Below, piece after piece: positions 22,657 through 34,692 of a stretch of DNA of 64,000 nucleotides. Position 1 is the first letter of the stretch. Each line of letters begins with the position of its first letter. Position numbers and translations under genes: made by a program. A model generated the notes under the pieces. The model did no database searches, had not been told where the DNA came from, and saw only the letters and a program-made list of their open reading frames with translations. Location: the NCBI GenBank assembly GCA_001051155.2, contig JYIP02000002.1, positions 1,929,583 to 1,993,582 on the forward strand. Direction: 5' to 3'. Source of the DNA: Chrysoporthe austroafricana. Taxonomy: Eukaryota; Ascomycota; Sordariomycetes; Diaporthales; Cryphonectriaceae.

Positions 22657-24387
22657 ATGAGCTATGCACCACCGACGTACTTCCAAGCTTACACCCCCCC
22701 CCATACTCCGGCCCCTTTCTATCAGTCCCAGGTAGCTGCCGCACCGCTGCAGTCAGGACCCTACCAGCAGCAGCCTTTGACCCCTCCCCCATCGCCACCG
22801 CCAACACGGTATCGCCCTGTTGTCCCCGAGGATAGACTAGGATGTATCGTGGGAGCAAGATTCCGCTTGGAAGAAGTCCTCGGCAGCGGCGCCTATGGTG
22901 TCGTGTACACGGCCACTGATATCACCTCGAATATCAAGTATGCTGTGAAGACGCTCCCCAACTTCAACGCCGATGGCACCCCCTTGGACCAGCGACAAAT
23001 TGCCTTCAAGACCAGGGAGATCCGCTTGCATTGGATGGCCTCCGCCCACCCGAACGTTGTCTCCATGTTGAAGATCATCGACGACTATGACTGCACTTAC
23101 GTCATCTTGGAATATTGTCCCGAGGGCGATCTGTTCTACAATATCACCGATTGTGAACGGTACATTGGCGACGATGCCCTCGCCAAGCGTGTTTTCCTTC
23201 AACTCCTGGATGCTGTAGACTACTGCCACAGCCTTGAGATTTACCACCGGGACCTGAAGCCGGAGAATATTCTTGTCACGGACCAGGGAAACACAGTCAA
23301 ACTTGCTGACTTCGGCCTTGCCACGTCTTCGAGAGTATCTGAAGATTATGGATGCGGCTCGACGTTCTACATGTCGCCAGGTAAGCTCACTCGAATCAGG
23401 TCCGAGCGAACGACTAGAGCAGTAGTCTCTATGACCTCGGATCGACTCCGGTCTTCCCCAGCAACTGACAGTTCACTTTGCTATACAGAATGCCTGGATC
23501 ACACAGCCCAGAGGAATTCCTACTATTGCGCCCCCAATGATGTCTGGAGCCTTGGTGTTATCCTGGTGAACCTCACATGCGGCCGCAACCCATGGAAGCA
23601 GGCCTCGTCCGAGGACTCCACTTACCGGGAGTATACCCGCAACCCGGAGTTCCTGAAGACCATCCTCCCCGTGTCAGATGAACTGAACGATATCTTGGGC
23701 ACGATCTTTACCCGCGACCCGGCAAAGAGGACGACGTTGCCTATCCTGCGGCAAGCAATTCTAAATTGCTCTCATTTCACCAGACCGCCGCCACCACCAT
23801 CTCAACCTCTGGCGCACTTCACCGTCCAGGACACCATCCAGGAGGATGCCATTTACGAAATGGAGGAAGCCCCAGGTTCCCCTGATTCAACTGCTTCCGA
23901 CTCTTCCTCTGATGAATCCTCTGATGATTCTTCGGATGTCTATTCAGATTCGTCCTCCGACGCCTCCGATGAGGATCTAGGTAGCACATGGGACCTCTCT
24001 GCACGTCCTTCCAAGCAGTCCAGTTTGGATGGTCTTGACAACGACGATCGGTCTGTGTGTACTGTTGCACCCACGGATCCGAGCCGCCCTGTGTCATCTC
24101 AGCCTCCAGTCCTGCTTGACCAACCGAAATTGGTGTCTTTCCCACCCCAGGCCCAACAGTTCTCACCAGCTGCTCGGCAACACTGGCCAGTTCTCCAACC
24201 CATGGGTCCCATCACACAAGGCCAGTGTGTACCACCACCGGTGGTTGGGTTGCCACAACAAATCTGGGGTATGGTGGGAGGTATGGTGAAGCCATTCCTA
24301 CAAGCATCTCACTCCTCAGCACTACATTACCAGGTACCTTTACATCCTCAGGTCTCTATCATACCCGTTCCAGGTCTAGGTTTCTAG
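22657..24387 (+). CDS. Ran1/Sks1-like serine/threonine protein kinase
   Basis: A protein kinase of the fungal Ran1(Pat1)/Sks1/Vhs1 group, linked in yeasts to nutrient and meiosis control. Exon 1 is 22657-23380, the intron 23381-23488 and exon 2 23489-24387, giving 540 residues. A Pro/Gln-rich head (1-60) precedes the kinase domain: GSGAYGVVY, Lys98 (YAVK), HRDLKPEN (Asp199), DFG at 218-220, the activation segment YGCGSTFYMSPE, and NDVWSLGVILVNL. The C-terminal 150 residues are Ser/Asp- then Pro/Gln-rich. The start chosen has a good context (GTCAACATG). An in-frame ATG at 22582 would add 25 residues with no stop between. The 108-nt intron is stop-free and in frame, so retention would insert 36 residues into the activation segment. 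It is the only confident gene between 14.2 and 34.7 kb. Confidence 0.9.
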   Translation: MSYAPPTYFQAYTPPHTPAPFYQSQVAAAPLQSGPYQQQPLTPPPSPPPTRYRPVVPEDRLGCIVGARFRLEEVLGSGAYGVVYTATDITSNIKYAVKTLPNFNADGTPLDQRQIAFKTREIRLHWMASAHPNVVSMLKIIDDYDCTYVILEYCPEGDLFYNITDCERYIGDDALAKRVFLQLLDAVDYCHSLEIYHRDLKPENILVTDQGNTVKLADFGLATSSRVSEDYGCGSTFYMSPGKLTRIRSERTTRAVVSMTSDRLRSSPATDSSLCYTECLDHTAQRNSYYCAPNDVWSLGVILVNLTCGRNPWKQASSEDSTYREYTRNPEFLKTILPVSDELNDILGTIFTRDPAKRTTLPILRQAILNCSHFTRPPPPPSQPLAHFTVQDTIQEDAIYEMEEAPGSPDSTASDSSSDESSDDSSDVYSDSSSDASDEDLGSTWDLSARPSKQSSLDGLDNDDRSVCTVAPTDPSRPVSSQPPVLLDQPKLVSFPPQAQQFSPAARQHWPVLQPMGPITQGQCVPPPVVGLPQQIWGMVGGMVKPFLQASHSSALHYQVPLHPQVSIIPVPGLGF

Positions 24388-26394
24388 GAGCCAAAGCTGT
24401 TTCCGTTCGCTTCCATCCGTTACATCTTAACCGACACGGTCCGGAGGGCTCACTGCAGCCATACCGCACCATACCATTTACGGATTTAATTGTTTTCTTC
24501 TTGACCAACTCCCAAAAAAAATCAGGAATGGTTCGAAAAGCGAGGCTTGGGAATCGAGTGTACAAAGCCTTCATTTCACTTTTTGTTTTGTTACCGGAGG
24601 TATTTGTGTGTTGGGTTTTATTTTTTCAGCATGGAGTTGAGGATTGTGTGTTGGGAGTTTGTTGGGACAAGTTGGTCTAGGAAGTCTGTCGGCACAGGAA
24701 TTGCCACCAACAGTACTGGAGGCCATATTGAGTACGAACTTTTTCCGGCGCAAAGGATTTCACCAGGCGTTCTTCTACAGGTCTGGCCCAGGAAACCGGC
24801 TTTGTCACCACCCGCTCTCTTGGAGCCGCATCTTGATTCAACAGTTGGCAATTCTTCGGGGTATTTTTTTTCTTTTGTTTTCCTTAAGGAACGGTCGTAC
24901 CATTCGAAGAAGGAGGTCATAGAGGTTTTCGTGGGTCAGGTGAGCAGTTTTGCCCCTGCCTCTGGATGATACCACTTTCGTTGTGTGCGCAGCCAACGGC
25001 TGCTTTGGATATGGGTTTGGTGCAGGACAAAACCTCGAAGGATTGATGAGCTATGGGTCTTCGATAATGAGATTAGACATACACTGGTCGGAGACTTTGG
25101 GATATCGGGGGACTCGCTCACGCAGTCACCACTCGAATATACGTTATACTCAATACCCTCAATGCCCGAGCGAACATCGTGGCTTGAGATCTCAGACAGG
25201 AGCTACGAGCACTTCGCAAAGCTCGAAAATATATTATATCACGTTTGATTACGACCGTCTTGACGATTCGTGCCATCCTATTGCGACTGCTGGATTCAGT
25301 GATTGAAAATTAGTTATTCAATCTTCGATCAGACGGCTCCTGTCCAGCGCTGCTGACGAAGGAACGTGCTCACGCTAGACCGCTATCATCGCCTCCCGAT
25401 CGAGATTCGACGACCGCAGGAGGAATCACTGCCATCCCACCACACACCCCTACGGGCCGGGAGCTCGCCAATCGGCCTCGCCAGCACCTTTGAGGTGGAA
25501 GAGATGGCGGTACCCAGCGATAAAATCGCCAGCCACGGACGACGCCGCCTTCATCTCACCTATCTGCCGGGGCGTCGAACAATTGCACTTTCTGCACACG
25601 ATCCATCCGTCATCAGATAGACCACCGCCCCCCCCAACCCAACCACCAGCCGTGCACATCACACACACACGCGCACCCACCCCCGAAGGTTAGAGAGCGA
25701 TTTATTTGGCATGGCCACTCCCGTGCGAGGGCCACACACCATCTCCCGCCGTTGATGTGCAGGATGCATGAGGGCAGGGCGAAACTCCCGGCTCTAGCGG
25801 ATTTGATTGGCCGGAGACTTTTCGCCCTGCTTTTCTAGAGTCGCATCGAGGAACGCTGGGCGCGGCCGGGGGGTTGGGCGGGCTTACTCGCTGTCATCAT
25901 GATGTTCGTCCAAAAAAGCGCCCGCCTCCCCGGAGGGGGAGGGGGGTGTGCATCGTGGTGTTCTCACTACTGCACCTGTGCACCCCCCGGTGAAGGTTTT
26001 TCTGTGTTTCCTATTTGCCCGGCAGGGCTGCAGCGCTATTTGGCAACCGCGCAATCAGCTGCAGGATCAGCGTATGTGTGCCCAGATGATGGAGAGAGGG
26101 AGCAGCGCTTCTTTCGGTAAGAGTATAAAATGAAGTCAGATTTATGTCACTGAGCTGCCAGCCACTGCTGGGAAGCAGCTAGCCTTCTCAGGCAGTGAGC
26201 CTAAATTGTGTGTGCTAGGCTCTTAGTGCCCGCGAGAATAGCGTCAACGAACTTTCCAACGACATGACATCGATCGACTGCACTCTTATCACACCCAGGT
26301 TCAAAGTGTTTCCTTGATATCAGCCACCTCCTCCGAAGGACCGCATATCATGGTATACGTGCAGGACACCCATCCGTGAACACCCACACACCCA

Positions 26395-26398
<4 letters not shown>

Positions 26399-26434
<36 letters not shown>
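26399..26434. repeat. (CA)18 microsatellite
   Basis: Thirty-six bases of uninterrupted CA repeat, preceded by an imperfect CACCCACAC tract from about 26378. It should be length-polymorphic between strains. Confidence 0.97.
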
Positions 26435-26439
<5 letters not shown>

Positions 26440-28093
26440 TCCGGGCAGAGATGCAGACCTTGAGCATACGTAGTACGCAGCATCTTCCAGCGCATCTGCT
26501 GGCATTGGCCAGAGTCTAGGTTCTGTACGCTCTACGGCCGAGAAGGCGACGAAACTTCTCCCCACGGGGCAGTTGGGTTACTTCGAGGGGTGGTCATATC
26601 GGTCATGCTATAGCCCCATGCGCGCGACCTGTGTCGGCAAGATTGTTGACTGGCCAGAACGGGGTCGCAACCCAGTCCGAGGGAGACGGTAACCTTCCTT
26701 GCACAGGCCATCGACTTGACAGCCGCCCGAGGGCGAGTGCAGGAAGCATAGTCATTCCAAATTCGGGAGAGACATGCAGCGGCCAGAGGTTATCGTGCGA
26801 CGTCCTCTCTTTCCCGTCTGGGCCCCGCATAGCCGTCGCATAAACCGAGTGGTTGAAGGCTAACACAGGCCTCTGCTGCTTTCTTTTTCTCGTGGTCATA
26901 TTGACCTTTGCTTTGCCTCCCCTTCTTCTGGCTGTGTCTCACTTCGGCGTCAACGATGGAACCCTATGGGACAACCATGGAGCGCAAGCCACAACCAAGC
27001 TTCGCCCTGGGCCAAGAGGCCAACTGATGTACTATTAGCTCCCGTCTGGCTGTCCGCTACACGCACTCAGTCACCTGGGACGTCTAAGTTGCCACCTTGG
27101 GGGAAGACAAGCTCGAGTCTGCATTCCTAGCCCGCCCAGTACGACCCAGCCGCACCAGGGTCTCACCCAGCTACCAGTAGTCAGAAATGCCTTGAGGAGG
27201 TGTGTCCCTAGGCCTGCATGGGCTTCGGGCGAATCAGACAAATGTTCTCAAGAACTGGTCTCTCCGGTCAGTCTCTCTGAGCAAGATGTCTGAGCACGAC
27301 TAGGGCGGAGGGTCATCTGAAGTCAGAATCATGGCTGCCACCGGCGCTCTCCCAGTGGAGCCAACCGGGTGGGGCCACAAGTCTGCACGACGATGAATAG
27401 GGTCGCACGGGACCAGCATGCCTTTCCACCTCCGGCCCTGAGGGGGGGGCTAAGGGGTGCGGACAACAACAGCGCCGCTGTTCACAGGCCCAATGATTCC
27501 CTGCAGTGGCGGTGAGTGGCCTCAGGACAACTTTCCAGAGCAACGCCCAGACGCTTCGAATGTGACTTGTCAACGGCGCCAGAGGCGTGGCTAGGTCCAC
27601 TTCCGGGGGTTGGCACAGGCACCTGCATGTGGCGTGGGTCTGCGGATGGATCGCTGTGATTCTGGCGGGGCCGGCGAGACGAGTCGATTCGAGCTTACTG
27701 TGCAAGACTGTGTGGGCGCTGTCTCTCGGGTGCTGTCGTGGGCGCCGTGGGTTGGGTGAAGTGTGCTCGGTGATGTCCCACTCTGCGACGATCCATCAGA
27801 TCCCCCTTTCACGAGTTCGCACGCCCTGAGACCCAAGACTTTACCTCACCGGCTAGGCTGCTCCCTGGTCTCTGACGCTGGCCATGAGCGCGAACTATGG
27901 AGACGGCTGAGCTATCGATGGGTCGCTGTCCAGATCCTGAGATCACTGCGTGGTCTGCTAGACAAGGCGAACATGTGCGTGTCGTGACAACAGCTGGCTC
28001 TGAATGCAGATCCCACGCGGAGCGTTCAGCACTCTGGCCGGTGTCGCGAAGACGCTGGAGGCATCGGCGTGAATAAGTCCCTCAATATATAGA

Positions 28094-28129
28094 ACGGTCC
28101 GGATCGGGCTAGACCTCGGTCCGAACCGT
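28094..28129. repeat. 15-bp stem hairpin with 6-nt loop
   Basis: The arms ACGGTCCGGATCGGG and CTCGGTCCGAACCGT pair over 15 positions with one mismatch and two possible G-T wobbles around the loop CTAGAC. A TATATAG motif lies seven bases upstream. It contains CGG and CCG triplets in inverted orientation, as in zinc-cluster factor sites. It could be a structured RNA or a protein-binding palindrome. Confidence 0.7.
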
Positions 28130-31100
28130 CGACGGTGATGTCGGCCTCTCCAGGAGCTAGAATAGATCGACATCAATCCGTCGCCGTAGTACCGCGCGTG
28201 CGCGCGGGCAACTGAGCGTGCGCGCCCGTGCTTTCGTTCATGGCCGGTGGATGCGTTCGTCTGGAGCGCTAAAACGCCCACATGTCATGTTGATGCTCAG
28301 CTGGGGCTGATGACTGGGTTGCTTTCTCTAATTAGCCCTCCTATGGTGCTACGCGTCCTAAGACTTCGGGTGCCACAGAGGCGCAAGGTTCAGGCGCAAA
28401 TTTCTGGCCCATCAGAGGTTCTCGACGCGACTAGGTTTTCATCGGCGTCCCAGATAGCTTGTAATACACAGTGTTTAGTATGGGCGAGTCAAGTGCTTCC
28501 CGGCTCAATATGGCCTGGGTTGGGCGAGGCTGGTGCGCTCGATGGACCAACTGATCCGAGATGAACACTGTCATAAGGTCCGCCACTAGCGATGGCGAAA
28601 CGAGGCGGGAGTGATGGGCTAGCTTGAGGTATGAGGTCAGAGCCTCGCGTCATCTGGGGAGATACCCCAAGACGAGGCCATCACGTATCTTTACGTGGAA
28701 ATAGTCCCGTTTTTGGGGGGTGTATCCTCGATTCCTGGGTGACCAAGTGGTGATATGCTCGAATAGCTTGCGGACGACCAAGTGCTACTGCTATAAATTC
28801 TGAGGGAGATTGGACACAGGAAGGCAAGGCGCGCTAACGTGTCCGTCCTCAGCGGGTTGTCATAGTAGACCTTAGTCGTACACATTGGCAAAACTCTCAT
28901 AGACTCGTGACCAGCTAGTGCTTGGCCCAGTGCAGTCCCTTCAAATTCTAAATTCCTTTGTCCCTCTTGCTCCCTCAGAATCAGCCCTTCAGGAGCGAGT
29001 CTGATAACACAGGACAAATCTGAGAAGAGCGGGCTAGGAAGCGCATGTGAAAGTCGCGAGAATGACATACATGGTGGGTCAAGAGGTAGCAGAAAGCATC
29101 AAGGCCGGAGCTTTGCCCCCGTATCTGGCGCAAAGTTCATGGTGATAAGTTAGCATGGGAAGCCTTATAGCCTACTTCAGTTCATTGACCGTGGGACGAG
29201 GTAATATCACGCATGCACTCCATCTTGAATATTAAACAAGAAATTAAGACGCCTTAATGAAGACATTGGGCAACAAGGGAGGCTAGGGCATCACCCAGAA
29301 GCTTGTACTTGGGAAAAGCCCAGGGGTGAGCATGATATTCTATCAGAATCTGAGCAATAGTCTACGGGTATTCATGAGGCTGTTGCGTGTGGCCGTGAGC
29401 GTCGGCTAGCCCACGGTTTGGTGTGAGACTGCTAGTTAAGGCACGACGTAACAAATAATTACCTCCCTTCTCTCGAGGTCGAAGGATGTATGTCGATCTT
29501 CACTTTCATAAAAAGCTACTCTATCCAGTATGCCATTTTTAGGCATCCAAGGCCAATGTACTGACTCGGGGCGTATCTTGATGTGCCGAAATTGCTGGTT
29601 ATTAATTACCCAGATACCTAGTTCAATAGAGCATGAACACCAAGATCGTCGGACAAGTCATGACTCATCTTTAAATGAGCATAAGCAGCTTGTCAGCAGC
29701 TCGAGATTACGAAAGGCGATGCGAAATCATGAGGCTCTATGCTCTCACCTAGCTTCCAGGAAAGACTTGTGAAGCCACTTGTCAGGCCACAGGCCTCCGT
29801 TTGCACCTCTGTTCCCAAGAGGGAGGGAGTAGCTCGGCTATAGCAACTTCGCACTCGCAGCGCCGCGCCACGTCACGTGAAGAGGGCGAGATGGTGCGTC
29901 TTGGACCGGGGCCCGGTTGAGAAGCGTTACGGCGATGATCCATATGAGATCTTTCGTTCAGCTCAAGCGTCTAGTGTCGTATAGACTTCTCTAGTGTCAA
30001 CAGCTCATTATTCGAGTCGGAGGCGACACCTCCGTTCACTGGAAGCTTACGCGTACATTCGTATCGCGGCGCTCGGTCGACGCTGAGGCCGAGGTTGCTT
30101 CATCGACGATGATCAAATCGCGGATAGCTTGTCTTTCTCGGTGTTACTTTATGTCCTATTAATTAGACTTGAATCGTAAAATAAAGATGATGGCTGATTC
30201 CTTGGCGGATATCTTCGAGCCTTCTGATGAACGACATTGGCTAACGACCGAGTGAGACTGCGACGTTCTGGAATCTAGCTAGAACCGATGTAAAGTACTC
30301 GGGTGTTAGATAGCCACCAGAAAATCAACCTTCGAGAGTTTACCATTGGCGAAAATTCCATCTACTTGAGGAGTTTCCGACGGGAGTGAGTGTTGATCCC
30401 GAGTGCAACTATACGGCGTCAACCCGAAAATAAAGCCAGCAGCCGCCAGCCTCTCACGCTGCAGCATAAGGTTGATGAACAGCACCGCGCAGAAAATGCT
30501 GCCAAGTTGATGGAGAGTGCAGGCAAAATCGACGTTGTCATGCAAGGCTGACACAGCCTCGTATACGGGGCCCCGGTCAAGTGACGGCGTTGGTGGGCAG
30601 CAGAGCCGCAAAGACTGGCCAATCCACAACCTTTTGGGTCCCGCAAAGAAGGGGGGGGGGCGGCGGCGAGAAAATATATATATATATATGCGATTCGTGC
30701 CCTCAATCAACTCCTCAATTGTCTTGACTCATAGACATGAAAGTGCTCAGGACGACTTGAAGGCTCGGCCTTTGCACAGACCCGGAAAGTGGCCATAATA
30801 GCTTCAGATCGGCAAGATAGTCGTCACTAGATCCGACCAACGTAGACCGATTACAGATAACGCCGGATTTTCTACGCCAAGAATGAACTACGTACTAAGC
30901 AGAAAAGTATTTGACATTTTCAAGTCGCCTGGAAAGGAAATCGATTTTCCAGCTCTGACGACGTCACAATCTACCCGAATGGTCCCCGAGATTCATTGTT
31001 GTGAGCCTCTCAAACCTACGAACCTCCTCAAGTGAGTTTGTACCGAGACCTGTAGACCTTGGTTCACAAATCAAAGTATCGCAGCCTTGGTATAAGCAAG

Positions 31101-31668
31101 ACCGGAGGATAATTATGTGCGGTGAAGGCGACGGTATTCTTTGACATATAAATTCCTACGTATGACCTGGGCAGTCAAAAGCATATTCATGGTCAGATAT
31201 CACATACCACCATCCAAGTGTTCCGATACATAGCGGTGTAGTACTTTTACTGGCTTTCCATAATCTTGACCGCACGAGCTGTTTGCGATAGACGAATGCA
31301 ATGTATCTTGCACGTGTCAAGTCGATTCAGCTTCGTCTTACATTCCGGTGCACTCTACTTTGTCCATAATTCTCGGCTCTGCAAGAATGGGTTAAATTAT
31401 CACTCCGAAGATTCTCGTGTAGTGCCCTCTACTAGGCTCAACTCGTATAGTGATGACCCTCCCTCAGCTTCCACGCAGCGCCAAGATGATAATACAGTAT
31501 GGGTCGATTTCGACAGGGCATACAAATACGTATTACACGAAGTCGCCGTCCGTGCAGGACCATGACTTGTACATTTGGGGACGGGCTACGCCACGTACTG
31601 GCAAGTTGACCGATCGCCAATGCCACTAACGAGATTGGTGAGCCAACACTCCCGGCAGTCGTCTACTT

Positions 31669-32190
31669 GTGCTGATCATACCAGCTATAAAGTACTCGCG
31701 ACTTTCTCAGATGCCACTGCACAAACTTACTCACCTCTCATTATCCCTTCCATCCTCCACCATCTTGCTGGTGATGGTGGCACTCATTCCATTCACTGTT
31801 ATTATACTGTTCATGGAACTGGTGGCGAATAAGTATATCTACAAAATCGATGATATTGGCGCCGCTGAAGATCCCAAGAGTCGCTCGCCCTCGAACGATG
31901 AGACCACATGTGAGATGCTGTGGCTCCTACAGCCTCACATCGGCCCGGCATCCTCGGCTTCGACAAAGTCACCAGGCGGGCCGCGACTTCCTAGGAACAC
32001 CGAGAGCTGGAGCCTTAGAGCGACGCCTCCCATAAGTCAGCCTCCTTTGACGCAAGCACGTACTCGATCCAACAATCGACGAAACCAAAGCCGTCGCAGG
32101 CACGTCCATTGCCCAGCACAACCAAGCGAAGAGAGAGCTCTGTGTGTAGGCACCATCCATTGCCGGCAAGAAATGAATCGAACAAGGTGA
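31669..32190 (+). CDS. doubtful hypothetical protein with one membrane segment
   Basis: A 173-codon open frame with a clear hydrophobic stretch near residues 30-50 (TILLVMVALIPFTVIILFME), then a Ser/Pro/Arg-rich tail. I recognise no family. The tail is compositionally odd. Another frame at about 32030-32387 stays open with an acidic end (ETMVEVEDELDG), so a spliced gene is possible, but no intron of normal size joins the two. It could equally be chance or a decayed gene. Confidence 0.2.
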   Translation: MLIIPAIKYSRLSQMPLHKLTHLSLSLPSSTILLVMVALIPFTVIILFMELVANKYIYKIDDIGAAEDPKSRSPSNDETTCEMLWLLQPHIGPASSASTKSPGGPRLPRNTESWSLRATPPISQPPLTQARTRSNNRRNQSRRRHVHCPAQPSEERALCVGTIHCRQEMNRTR

Positions 32191-34692
32191 AACCGAGGCT
32201 GGATCGATATCGAGATTTACACTTGTCCTCGAGACATACTCGGTTCCCTCGACTTTACCACGACGAGCTCGCCGCCTCTACGCATGAGTCAGAGACTATG
32301 GTTGAGGTCGAAGACGAGCTTGACGGGGCTGAGAAGGAGACAAACTGTCATCATCTCGGAACAACTACCCTCACGCCTCGCTTCTAGGACAAGAGACACC
32401 CCCCTGTGTGAAGAACGACTGTTCCGGTCTGTATAGCTGGGTCGCGAGGCAACTGGTGCCGCGCTTCCTCGGGCAGGTCTGGAGGGATGAACTAGTAGAT
32501 TGAGCCGACTAGTAGATTGAGCCGACTAGTAGATTGAGCCGACTGGTAGATTGAGCCGACTAGTAGATTGAGCCGACTAGTTAGATTGAGCTGACAAGAG
32601 TCACCTTGGCCCTTGCCGTCGTTCAGAGTCCTCTTGATGACCTCCGATGACGTCCTTCAATTTCTCGGAAGAGGAAGAAGGGGGCAAGGCTCCGTGAATT
32701 GAAGCTATTGAACCTCTCGTCATGGCATGAAGAGGAAGATAACAAATACTCCCATACGTATAGACATACCATGAAGTCCTTCAAGATCAACATAACTGCA
32801 CGAGATCGACATAATAAGGATCGATGACTAAGAGAAAAGTTCATCACATCTCCTTCAGGGTGCTTGGGAGATATCATCACTCTTTTCAAGCCTCTTCTTT
32901 TGTCTTCCTTCTATCGACAATGTCAGTAGCCGACTCGCCTGATCGTTCTGACCGTCCTGTGTCATCATCGTGCCTTTATTTTGCTTTCTAATCCGTCAGG
33001 ACACTTGTCGACCATCATGGTCAGACTCGGACTCTTGACCACCGTCTAAGTAGATGGCCTGAATTCTTTTCTACAGACACAGACACAAGAGGCACCAAGG
33101 CTCCACTAGCGATGACTTCATCGGTGGTGATGGCACCGCCCAGGATGGTCTTTGCAGGGATAAGAGAGGCGATGTGGACAGGTTCCAGGCCGAACAAGGT
33201 AGACTTCTCCTTTGTTGGTCGAAAGGCCAATCCTTGTGATCAGCGGGCAGAGGAAGCAAAATGTTCCACTCATGGGAAATGATAGGATTGCAGTCAGAAT
33301 GACTGGCGCTGCGGACGTTCTTAGTAACCGGCAGAACTTGGAGCTGTTCACAATGACGCTCCAAATGTGGCGAAACAGGCACCTGATATCGAGCATAGGA
33401 AAGAATAAATGAGTGTGTTGAGATGGAAATCTGTCTTCTACAAAAGAGAGTGAAAATGGCTGTGTAGTGCTCAGCCATAAATATATAGAGCACAGAAATG
33501 CTAGGGTTAGGGTGCTGGTTGCTCCACTTTTCCACACCAAAACCCAAAGGACCGGAGAAAGGCTGAAGCTAAGCAATGCGGTGCATGTGCTGATCCAACG
33601 ACTTTCAGGCCTGCCTCACGAGACCTAGAGCAACAGAAAGGCAGTACCGAGCATGTCGAGGGCGTTGTCATATTATATAATGTAAAGTTACATGGCCGCA
33701 AGGTCTAGAGTTACGAACCCAGGTCTATTGTCTTGTCGTCTTCTCCGCAATTCTGAGTGAACTGCTCGTCGCTATGAACCCGGCCGCTGAGATAGCGCAT
33801 AGGTCGACTCACTGCGCTTAGTATCCTTGAAAACTCCGTGGTGTCAAACGGCAGTCTCATGGCCGCTTTGAGGGGTAGTTGTCCGGCTCGGGTTGAGTAT
33901 GTGAAGTGCCATAGTCACCCCACGCTTCGCCAGTGAGGAGCATGTGTGGCAAGGCAGTTGCAGTGTTGGCAGGCCGGGGGGAGAAGAAGAGCTGGATCTC
34001 AAGCGATGAGACTATAATGACGAGAAGTTGAATCGCCTTCCGAGCAATTCGATAGTCTATGTCGTAAAAGCAAGTGATAGAAAAACACTGAGTGCTAGCC
34101 GCTGAACGCTGCCTGACAGCTTCCAAGCTCGGGGTGTGTAGATGCTTAGACAGAGCCTGAAAATATAATTTTGGCATGACGTCGCTGAACTGTCACTACG
34201 TTTGCTGATTCTATAGTAAAAGTCTCAGTATGTCTATTTTGTTTTTTTGATATTAATAGCTAATGACATTACCGGTGACCATTTTAAGCGTACCATGTCG
34301 TGGTCATCGATGACTGGGGCTGTTGCAAGGCATCTGACAATGTTAACATCGGAGGCTGACATGTGAAGCTGTGAAGCAAGCACTGATGATATCGAAGAGG
34401 CAGCGAGTACAGCGCCGATGCTGCGGGCCGGAGCTTCTTGGAGCCGGAGTGGCCGTTGCATGTGTTTAGATGACGATCATCTGAGAAGGGGAAGCCAAAT
34501 GGGTAATTAAAGCTCGTGTTGGAATGGCATAATGAAGGTAGACATTGGAGAATCGCAGTTGGGATTTTGGCAGTAGTATCATCTACAGAGCACACCTCAA
34601 GCTCAGAGTAATACATTGCCGCACCCGTCTTCTACTGACGTGTGAAAAGAACTCACCAGCAGTCGAAGCTCATCTCGTACCCACCCTATCCC
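32191..34692. other. intergenic region with minisatellite
   Basis: It contains the minisatellite at 32491-32593 and a short telomere-like TAGGGTTAGGG at about 33502-33512. Overlapping minus-strand open frames at 33021-33576 are up to 158 codons long. One includes EKSTLFGLEPVHIASL and reads plausibly, but none matches a family I know. Confidence 0.4.
32491..32593. repeat. 17-bp minisatellite, six copies
   Basis: The unit ACTAGTAGATTGAGCCG begins at 32491, 32508, 32525, 32542, 32559 and 32576. Copy four has ACTGG for ACTAG. Copy six is 18 bp with one extra T and a CTG end. No coding frame or known element surrounds it. Confidence 0.97.

Larger units (their letters stand above)
24388..31668. 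other. gene-poor interval downstream of the kinase
   Basis: About 7.3 kb with no gene I can support. The first 500 bases are T-rich and probably the kinase 3' UTR. Open frames near 24950-25306 (+) and 28691-29068 (-) reach 118-125 codons but show no domain, signal peptide or start context. The interval contains a (CA)18 tract, a G-run next to a short (TA)n at 30651-30690, and a strong hairpin at 28094-28129. Confidence 0.5.

Noticed and set aside
24950..25306. 118-codon frame downstream of the kinase
   Set aside because: No recognisable domain or signal; it follows the likely 3' UTR and lacks a promoter-like leader.
28691..29068. 125-codon minus-strand frame
   Set aside because: No similarity to a known family, no splice partners and no start context; length is compatible with chance.
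33502..33512. Telomere-like TAGGGTTAGGG
   Set aside because: Fewer than two full TTAGGG units in unique DNA; expected by chance.
33021..33576. Overlapping minus-strand open frames up to 158 codons
   Set aside because: No domain, consistent splice structure or start context; different frames look equally plausible.
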